Below, one piece after another: positions 1 through 4,453 of a stretch of DNA of 5,452 bases. This DNA comes from Patescibacteria group bacterium. Lineage in GTDB: Bacteria > Patescibacteriota > Minisyncoccia > Phycocordibacterales > JANLHH01. Below the pieces are notes generated by a model. That model was not told the origin of the DNA. It made no database searches and worked only from the letters and a program-made list of their open reading frames with translations. The first letter of the stretch is position 1, and the number at the start of each line of letters is the position of its first letter. The position numbers were made by a program, and so were the translations under genes. The stretch spans positions 1 to 5,452 of the forward strand of contig JANLHH010000025.1 of NCBI GenBank assembly GCA_024654605.1, given 5' to 3'.

Positions 1-58
1 TGGTTAGAGCACGGAGCTTATATCTCCGCGGTCCCAGGTTCAAGTCCTGGAGGGCGGA
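1..58 (+). tRNA. tRNA-Ile (anticodon UAU), 5' end cut off by the window
   Basis: The visible part folds as a canonical tRNA from the D-loop on. The D-stem 3' strand is 7-10, and the anticodon stem CGGAG/CTCCG is 12-16 with 24-28. The 7-nt loop at 17-23 has T at position 33 and anticodon TAT at 19-21. The variable loop is 5 nt (29-33), the T-stem CCAGG/CCTGG is 34-38 with 46-50, and the T-loop is 39-45. The acceptor 3' strand is 51-57 and the discriminator A is 58. The 5' acceptor strand and D-stem 5' strand lie outside the window. The next bases are CAC, so CCA is not encoded and must be added after transcription. The UAU anticodon reads AUA directly; most bacteria read AUA with a lysidine-modified CAU anticodon instead. 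AUA codons are used in this window, for example near the start of the gene at 4454. Confidence 0.87.
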
Positions 59-121
59 CACAGGACTTATTTTAAATTCATATTTTCATTTCGTCTGAAC
101 GATCATTTTATATCGGAAAGA

Positions 122-163
122 TATATCTCCGCGGTCCCAGGTTCGAGTCCTGGTGGGCGCACA
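122..163 (+). pseudogene. Duplicated 3' half of the tRNA-Ile gene (att-like remnant)
   Basis: These 42 bases match 19-60 at 39 positions with an exact offset of 103; the differences are at 145, 154 and 160. Identity begins at the first anticodon base and runs through the anticodon-stem 3' strand, T-arm, acceptor 3' strand and the ACA that follows. The T-stem is intact. No D-arm or 5' acceptor strand can be found in 61-121, so this is not a complete tRNA. Tyrosine recombinases often cross over in tRNA anticodon loops and leave exactly such a 3'-half copy, so an integration scar is a reasonable inference. A decayed tandem tRNA gene is the alternative. Apart from this fragment I see nothing in 59-192. 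Confidence 0.75.
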
Positions 164-192
164 GTGTGTATCAATTTTGACTTAATACTTTT

Positions 193-2349
193 TTACTCAA
201 AATGAATGTCAGTTTGTGAGGCAAGGCGCGCAGAGAGAAGGGGGTGCGCCGTGAGCTCTGGGTCGCTTTCTAAAAGGGCGAGTGCTTCCATGCGAGCGGC
301 TTCTACCATCTTGATGTTCTTGATGGCTTCCATGCCAAGGTCGGAGATACCCCATTGTTTTCCTCCGGAGAGCGCTCCTGTTCCTCGGAGTCCGAGATCC
401 AGTTCGGAGAGCTCAAACCCGTTCTTTGCTGTTTTGAGCGCTTTGAGCCGTTCCAACGATTGCTTAGTCTTGCTGTCGGCAAAGCAGTAGCAATATGCCT
501 GATGGGTGCTGCGAAGCACGCGTCCGCGGAGCTGGTGGAGTTGTGCCAAACCGAAGCGCTCCGCGCCTTCAATGATAATGACGGTAGCGTTTTGCACGTT
601 CACACCAACTTCAACGACGGAGGTCGCCACCAAGATATCCGTTTCATGGTTTGCGAATTGTTTCATTACTTTTTCTTTTTCTTTCGGCAAAAGCTTTCCA
701 TGCAGAATATCAATCTCGTATTCCGGGAAGACATTTTTCTTCAGTCGCGCCGCCTCCTCTTTGACGGATTTTAAGCGCAGAGCAGATGCTTTATCGGGGT
801 CGGCTTCATCAATGCGCGGACAAATAACATAGGCTTGCCTGCCGTCTTTTAATTCCTGTCGTACCTTTTCGTACACCTCCTCGCGTTTGCCAGGTACAAC
901 AATTTCCGTCTGCACCTCTTTCCGTCCCACTGGCATTTCATCAAGAAGCGTCAAGTCTAGATCGCCGTAGATGGTGAGCGCGAGCGTGCGCGGGATAGGA
1001 GTGGCGGTCATGGAAAGCAGATGCGGTGCGCGACGGTCTTTACGCACCAATGTTCCTCGTTGCATCGTGCCGAAGCGGTGCTGTTCATCAATAATGACGT
1101 ATGCCAGATCTTTGAATTTTACTGTTTTTTGGATGAGCGAATGCGTCCCGATTAAAATAGCGATTTCGCCATTTCCAACCCACTTCAAAAGTTGCGCGCG
1201 TGAGATAGTGGTTGTTCCTGTGGGATTAACCTTTGACGGAAATTTTTTACATCCGCTTCCCGTAATAAGCCCGATAGTAATGGGGAGATGTTTAAAGTAT
1301 TCAATAAATGATTGGAAATGCTGTTCGGCCAATATTTCGGTCGGTGCCATATAGGCGACCTGGAGATTTCCAAAATCTTGTCCTCGGGGGCGCATGGAGA
1401 CACTGGCATAGGCGGTGGTGGCCGCGACAGCGGTTTTCCCCGAGCCGACGTCTCCTTCAAGGAGTCGCGACATCGGCGAATCTTTTTTCATGTCTTCCAA
1501 GACGGTCTCTATGGCGCGCTTTTGGGCCATGGTCGGCTCAAAAGGGAAACGCTCCATAAATCCCTCCACCAAGTCTTGCGATGTTTCTATTGCAAACGTC
1601 GGGTTTTGCTTGTAGTCGTGCCGCGCCCGTTGACGTTCCAACTGAATAAAAAATATTTCTTCAAAGGCAAAACGCTTGCGCGCCGATTGCGCATCGGTAT
1701 CTTTCTTGGGGGAATGTATCCACACCAAAGAGGTCTTGAGCGTGGGAAGATGATATTTTTTCAGTATGTGCTCGGGGATTGGATCCTTTAGTTCATCGAG
1801 CACACTGCTCGCGAGTATTTTTTGGATCGCGTGATAGATCCACCGTGAGGTGACGCCACGGGACTCCGGATAGATCGCATACGCGAAGGATTCAAGTATT
1901 TCTCCCGCGAAGAGAGAGTCACCGATATCAATAGGGAGTTCTCCCGTGCGCTCAAATTCAGGATTGGCAAGATAAAGTTCGCCGCTTTTTTTCGCCGTTA
2001 CGCGGCCGGCAAGTTTCACCACGTCGCCTTTTTTTACCATCTTTGCGGCATACGCCTGATGAAACCACGTCGCCTTTATTTTACCGGTGTCGTCTTCAAT
2101 CACCACTTCGCCGATGGGAATCTTTTTTCTGTACGCTTTGGTCGTCTTGGCGGAGAGCACTCTTCCGTAGACGACCGCCGTGTCGCCGTTATTGAGCCTC
2201 GCAATTTTCTTGATCTCAGAGATATTGTTGTACCGCGTAGGGAAGTAATAGAGAAGATCGCGCACGCTCTTAAGTCCCAATTTACCGAGGGCTTCCCTGT
2301 GTGGCGGATTGAGGCGAAAAGTCTTTTCCAGTAGAGAATCCGGATGCAT
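193..2349 (-). CDS. recG: ATP-dependent DNA helicase RecG
   Basis: RecG is a monomeric superfamily 2 helicase that reverses stalled replication forks and migrates Holliday junctions. The 718 residues are close to the usual length of about 690. An OB-fold wedge lies at roughly 55-130. Walker A GDVGSGKT is at 299-306, motif Ib APTEILAEQH near 335, DEQH at 421-424 and SMTATPIPRT at 446-455. The motif V region VVEVGVNVQNA is near 578 and motif VI QLRGRVLRS at 606-614. The C-terminal RecG signature LRGTGALSGGKQWG is near 654, so the protein is complete. Oddities are two short insertions in the first helicase lobe (about 319-328 and 366-383) and Leu/Ser in motif VI where RecG usually has Gly (RGRVGRG), with the arginines kept. 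The ATG at 2349 precedes a typical RecG N-terminus and has no Shine-Dalgarno sequence. The stop TAA is at 193-195, and no clear terminator follows. Confidence 0.97.
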   Translation of the reverse strand: MHPDSLLEKTFRLNPPHREALGKLGLKSVRDLLYYFPTRYNNISEIKKIARLNNGDTAVVYGRVLSAKTTKAYRKKIPIGEVVIEDDTGKIKATWFHQAYAAKMVKKGDVVKLAGRVTAKKSGELYLANPEFERTGELPIDIGDSLFAGEILESFAYAIYPESRGVTSRWIYHAIQKILASSVLDELKDPIPEHILKKYHLPTLKTSLVWIHSPKKDTDAQSARKRFAFEEIFFIQLERQRARHDYKQNPTFAIETSQDLVEGFMERFPFEPTMAQKRAIETVLEDMKKDSPMSRLLEGDVGSGKTAVAATTAYASVSMRPRGQDFGNLQVAYMAPTEILAEQHFQSFIEYFKHLPITIGLITGSGCKKFPSKVNPTGTTTISRAQLLKWVGNGEIAILIGTHSLIQKTVKFKDLAYVIIDEQHRFGTMQRGTLVRKDRRAPHLLSMTATPIPRTLALTIYGDLDLTLLDEMPVGRKEVQTEIVVPGKREEVYEKVRQELKDGRQAYVICPRIDEADPDKASALRLKSVKEEAARLKKNVFPEYEIDILHGKLLPKEKEKVMKQFANHETDILVATSVVEVGVNVQNATVIIIEGAERFGLAQLHQLRGRVLRSTHQAYCYCFADSKTKQSLERLKALKTAKNGFELSELDLGLRGTGALSGGKQWGISDLGMEAIKNIKMVEAARMEALALLESDPELTAHPLLSARLASQTDIHFE

Positions 2350-2356
2350 GGTGTTT

Positions 2357-2362
2357 ATTGTA
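2357..2362 (-). promoter_or_regulatory. Candidate -10 element for recG
   Basis: On the minus strand this reads TACAAT, five of six matches to TATAAT, and ends 7 bases before the recG start codon. If used, transcription would begin almost at the ATG, giving a leaderless or near-leaderless mRNA. The best -35 candidate, TTAGCG at 2381-2386 with an 18-bp spacer, is weak and falls inside the upstream gene's terminator hairpin. Confidence 0.35.
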
Positions 2363-2371
2363 CCGCAAAAA

Positions 2372-2398
2372 TAAAATGCCCGCTAAGCGAGCATTTTA
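2372..2398 (-). terminator. Rho-independent terminator of the cupredoxin gene
   Basis: TAAAATGC (2372-2379) pairs with GCATTTTA (2391-2398). After one mismatch an inner CGC/GCG stem continues around a TAA loop. On the minus strand the hairpin is followed directly by five T (2367-2371). It begins 14 bases after the stop codon of the gene at 2413-3174 and separates that gene from recG. Confidence 0.82.
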
Positions 2399-2412
2399 CG
2401 AGAGTGAGGAAT

Positions 2413-3174
2413 CTACTCAACAATAAGGAGTCCTTTCACGCCGAGCTGCCGGTGTGAACCAACGGAACAGTAGTATTCAAATGACCCTGCTTTGTCCGCG
2501 ATGAATTCCACTGAAGCGCTGCCGCCGGTCTGCACGTAGTCAGTGGCGGCATTGAATTCATCTATAACCAAGCTGTGGAAACCGTCCTTACTGGTGAAGT
2601 TGATGCGCACGGTGTCGCCTTTCTTCACGCGGATTTCCTTTTGAGAAAATGCGAAGTTCACCCCTTCTATAGCAAAGACCTTTGCTATACTGTTCTCTTT
2701 AACAGAGGAAGTACTTGCTGTTTTTACGAGAAGCTCTATCATGACGATCGTCCCCGCATCGTCTTTGAGTGGTACATCGGGGCCCGGGAATTCATATATT
2801 CCGTTCCCGTCGTCACTATGAAGCATCGCAAATACGCGGTCCCCGTCTTTTAAGTCTTCTTGCACTGCGACAAGTACTCCATGAGTATCACCAGGCACAA
2901 GGAGCGAAGAAGCACCGATAACTTTCCCCGGCTTTCCATCCGCTTCTCTGTGGATCACCACGTATGCGTTTTGCGTAAGGTGAACCTCTCCAATATTAAC
3001 CTCTTGTCCGGGAGATTGGGCGGCGGCGAACAGCTCGTTTTTTAGCGATTCGCTCTGGTTACCGTTTTCTTCCATACTTTCCATAGCAGTGTCATTCGCG
3101 CGATTCCCCAGCATAATGATTCCCGTAACGATGAGGATGATAAATACGATAATAAAATAAAGTCCCTTTTTCAT
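2413..3174 (-). CDS. Membrane-anchored DUF7282-like plus cupredoxin fusion protein
   Basis: The protein has 253 residues. An N-terminal hydrophobic segment (about 4-22) after MKKG should act as a signal anchor and place the rest outside the membrane. An acidic, Met-containing linker (30-45) follows. Residues about 58-137 resemble the DUF7282 fold seen in archaeal and CPR surface proteins (pattern VVIHREADG, then GASSLLVPG, then FAMLHSDDG). Residues about 166-253 are a cupredoxin domain with a His at 200 and a C-terminal loop Cys236-x4-His241-x4-Val246, matching the type 1 copper pattern Cys-x4-His-x4-Met except that the axial Met is Val. A role as a copper-binding electron carrier or copper sink is inferred. 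The ATG at 3174 gives a clean signal segment; no Shine-Dalgarno sequence is seen. The gene lies downstream of the DoxX-like gene on the same strand, across a 139-bp gap. Confidence 0.88.
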   Translation of the reverse strand: MKKGLYFIIVFIILIVTGIIMLGNRANDTAMESMEENGNQSESLKNELFAAAQSPGQEVNIGEVHLTQNAYVVIHREADGKPGKVIGASSLLVPGDTHGVLVAVQEDLKDGDRVFAMLHSDDGNGIYEFPGPDVPLKDDAGTIVMIELLVKTASTSSVKENSIAKVFAIEGVNFAFSQKEIRVKKGDTVRINFTSKDGFHSLVIDEFNAATDYVQTGGSASVEFIADKAGSFEYYCSVGSHRQLGVKGLLIVE

Positions 3175-3313
3175 GGTATGTGTTGTTGTTTATTATTCCT
3201 GAGCTGAGAGCGGAATGAAAGTCATAATGAGCGAAGCGAATGTAGATTTTCATACCGTCCGAGCGACGGAATAGCAAAAGGTTTAATACCTTTTATTAAT
3301 ATTTAATTACCTT
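3175..3313 (-). other. Spacer between DoxX-like and cupredoxin genes, with hairpin and weak promoter candidate
   Basis: No gene is supported here. Besides the terminator-like hairpin at 3276-3294, there is a second small hairpin, CCGTC/GACGG at 3255-3259 and 3265-3269, with a 5-nt loop and no T-tract. On the minus strand AATAAT (3192-3197) could be a -10 box about 17 bases before the cupredoxin ATG, but no convincing -35 accompanies it. GAGCG occurs several times (around 3209, 3230 and 3261), without clear repeat structure. Confidence 0.3.
3276..3294 (-). terminator. Likely weak terminator of the DoxX-like gene
   Basis: AAAAGGT (3276-3282) and ACCTTTT (3288-3294) form a perfect 7-bp stem around a 5-nt loop, 19 bases past the DoxX-like stop codon. 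The stem is AT-rich and the only T run on the minus strand is the four T in its 3' arm, so termination may be partial and allow read-through into the cupredoxin gene. Confidence 0.5.
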
Positions 3314-3682
3314 TCATTCTAATCTATTTTTCTGACCGTGCAAGAGAATGAGCGCGATTGCCATACCTATAATTGAAATATCCCTAAAGACAATATCAAA
3401 TGCGCTCCAATTAAACATCACGATACCTGCCAGTACGACAACAGCAGCCATTGTTGGGTAAAAAGGATCGCGCATAAAGAGTAGACTTGCGGCAATCACG
3501 ATCTCTAGACCCGAGAAGAGGAGACCAAGCACAAGGATATCAACAGGGCTTATGGCAACGAGCCACGCCGGAAAAAATCCTATCCAGGTATTGGGGTGGA
3601 AAAATGAGTCAATCGCCGGGTATAAAAAAGAGAATGCGAGACCGATACGGAGGACGAAAGAGAGTAGGTTTTTTTGGTGCAT
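3314..3682 (-). CDS. DoxX-like four-helix membrane protein
   Basis: This is a 122-residue, strongly hydrophobic protein with about four membrane segments (roughly 7-27, 46-70, 74-92 and 100-115) and a short basic C-terminus (GQKNRLE). The N-terminal pattern LRIGLAFSFLYPAIDSFF followed by WIGFFPAW is typical of the DoxX family. DoxX-type proteins are associated with membrane redox chemistry; in mycobacteria a DoxX protein forms an oxidoreductase complex with a superoxide dismutase and a sulfurtransferase. The exact substrate here is unknown. The ATG at 3682 is the natural start, with no Shine-Dalgarno sequence. The gene is divergent from the XRE regulator, and the palindrome in the 65-bp gap could control both. 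The assignment to the DoxX superfamily is reasonably firm, the function is not. Confidence 0.8.
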   Translation of the reverse strand: MHQKNLLSFVLRIGLAFSFLYPAIDSFFHPNTWIGFFPAWLVAISPVDILVLGLLFSGLEIVIAASLLFMRDPFYPTMAAVVVLAGIVMFNWSAFDIVFRDISIIGMAIALILLHGQKNRLE

Positions 3683-3691
3683 GATGTTAAG

Positions 3692-3721
3692 TTGACTTTA
3701 CGGCATCTCATGTGGCATAGT
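3692..3721 (+). promoter_or_regulatory. Candidate sigma-70-type promoter of the XRE regulator gene
   Basis: TTGACT (3692-3697) matches the -35 consensus at five of six bases. With an 18-bp spacer it is followed by CATAGT (3716-3721), four of six for -10. Transcription would start around 3728, inside the palindrome. A second -10-like hexamer, TATAAG (3734-3739), sits at the centre of the palindrome and would give a nearly leaderless mRNA, but it has no good -35. Confidence 0.5.
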
Positions 3722-3722
3722 G

Positions 3723-3745
3723 GAGATACTTCATATAAGTATCTC
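3723..3745. promoter_or_regulatory. Perfect palindrome, likely operator of the XRE regulator
   Basis: GAGATACTT (3723-3731) and AAGTATCTC (3737-3745) are exact reverse complements separated by CATAT. The site ends two bases before the start codon of the adjacent HTH gene and lies just downstream of, or over, its promoter. That is the usual place for the autoregulatory operator of a dimeric XRE repressor. It also lies upstream of the divergent DoxX-like gene. No T-tract follows, so a terminator is unlikely. Confidence 0.7.
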
Positions 3746-3747
3746 AC

Positions 3748-3960
3748 ATGAAAGAAACTGTCACAAATAAAGTATATGCGCTCCGAAGTAATGCGGGAGT
3801 TACCCAGGAACAGTTGGCGGAAGCGGTCGAGGTGACGCGCCAGACGATCATTGCGATTGAAAAAGGAAACTACGCCCCTTCAGTGCTTTTAGCTCTCAAG
3901 ATCGCCCATTTTTTTAAAAGCCCCGTGGACGAAGTATTTTTTATTAAAAATGTTAAATAA
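3748..3960 (+). CDS. Small XRE-family helix-turn-helix transcriptional regulator
   Basis: The 70-residue protein is essentially one HTH_3/Cro-C1 domain (about 8-62). TQEQLAEAVEVTRQTIIAIE (19-38) contains the two helices of the motif, with the recognition helix at about 29-38, followed by EKGNYAPS and the typical ending ALKIAHFFKSPVDEVFF. Small regulators of this type usually bind palindromic operators as dimers and repress their own operon. The perfect palindrome directly upstream is the obvious candidate site. The stop codon overlaps or abuts the start of the next gene, a membrane protein, so the two are probably co-transcribed and translationally coupled. Such HTH plus small membrane protein pairs recur in bacteria. 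No effector domain is present, so the signal it responds to cannot be read from this sequence. Confidence 0.92.
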   Translation: MKETVTNKVYALRSNAGVTQEQLAEAVEVTRQTIIAIEKGNYAPSVLLALKIAHFFKSPVDEVFFIKNVK

Positions 3961-4330
3961 TATGGAACACAAACAAAACACACAGGAAACCATTATCTCA
4001 GTCGTTTTTATCATTCTCCTCCTTCTGTTCCTGAATCCTTTCGGATTTTGGATGCCGGGCATGCTTCTGTATATGATGATTGCCGGACTGGTTGTTTCGT
4101 TCGCACTTTTTGCGAGTTTCATCTGGAAAGAACAAGCGCGCGATGAACGCGAACAATTACACAAGATGATAGCGGGGCGTGTCGGATACCTCTCGGGTAT
4201 AGCGGTACTAGTGCTTGGTGTGGTAGTGGAGAGTATTACGTCGCACGTGGACCCATGGCTTATTGCCGTGCTTGGCGCCATGATTATTGGGAAGGCCGTG
4301 GGTCATATATACGGACAGAGCCGTAACTGA
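3950..4330 (+). CDS. Small membrane protein paired with the XRE regulator (DUF2178-like)
   Basis: The protein has 126 residues from the first ATG, with about four predicted membrane helices (roughly 13-28, 36-58, 79-95 and 103-119). Between helices 2 and 3 lies a charged loop WKEQARDEREQLHKMIAGR. A DERE-type motif in this place is characteristic of small membrane proteins such as DUF2178 that are encoded beside XRE regulators; the family name is a resemblance, not a proven match. The ATG at 3950 overlaps the regulator gene by 11 bases. An in-frame ATG at 3962, one base after the regulator's stop codon, is equally plausible and would give 122 residues starting MEHKQ. Neither has a Shine-Dalgarno sequence, so reinitiation after the regulator is likely. 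The function is unknown; sensing or modulating the partner regulator is a guess from context. Confidence 0.82.
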   Translation: MLNNMEHKQNTQETIISVVFIILLLLFLNPFGFWMPGMLLYMMIAGLVVSFALFASFIWKEQARDEREQLHKMIAGRVGYLSGIAVLVLGVVVESITSHVDPWLIAVLGAMIIGKAVGHIYGQSRN

Positions 4331-4372
4331 AGATAGTAGAGAGAAAATCACCTGTTTTTATTTATTATCCAC

Positions 4373-4404
4373 AAAGAGATGTAAAGGGTACTTTACATCT
4401 CTTT
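4373..4404 (+). terminator. Long hairpin terminator after the regulator/membrane-protein pair
   Basis: A perfect 14-bp stem, 4373-4386 with 4391-4404, closes a 4-nt GGTA loop and runs into a T-rich stretch (4402-4409). It lies 42 bases after the stop codon at 4330. The T-rich side is on the plus strand, so it most likely ends the HTH/membrane-protein transcript. Its 3' arm also contains the -35 box of the next gene, so the same palindrome could act as a DNA operator. The flanking CACAAAG (4370-4376) and CTTTGTG (4406-4412) offer an alternative pairing. Confidence 0.72.
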
Positions 4405-4420
4405 TCTTTGTGTGTATACT
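4392..4420 (+). promoter_or_regulatory. Strong candidate promoter of the thioredoxin-fusion gene
   Basis: TTTACA (4392-4397) and TATACT (4415-4420), each five of six to the sigma-70 consensus, are separated by the ideal 17 bp. Transcription would start around 4427, leaving a leader of about 27 bases before the ATG at 4454. This is the best promoter in the window. Its -35 box is embedded in the 3' arm of the preceding terminator stem. Confidence 0.7.
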
Positions 4421-4453
4421 CATCTCATTACCAAATATTTTTTAAAGATACAT

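Noticed and set aside
59..121. A mobile element bounded by the two tRNA 3' halves
   Set aside because: Only about 60 bases separate them and no frame, repeat or integrase is present, so at most a scar remains.
206..1791. Several plus-strand frames within the recG region (for example 355-774 and 1312-1791)
   Set aside because: They lie antisense to clear RecG motifs, show no recognisable domains and have biased compositions expected of shadow frames.
3092..3277. Minus-strand frame of 61 codons overlapping the cupredoxin start
   Set aside because: It overlaps the signal-anchor coding region in another frame, has no coherent hydrophobic or domain pattern, and crosses the hairpin spacer.
3889..4281. 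Minus-strand frame of 130 codons opposite the small membrane protein
   Set aside because: The opposite strand gives a coherent four-helix protein coupled to the regulator; this frame is Ser/Thr/Arg-rich without structure.
4328..4330. Possible UGA recoding (glycine code of some CPR lineages)
   Set aside because: TGA ends both the DoxX-like and the DERE-type membrane protein at natural C-termini, and no internal TGA interrupts a recognisable protein.
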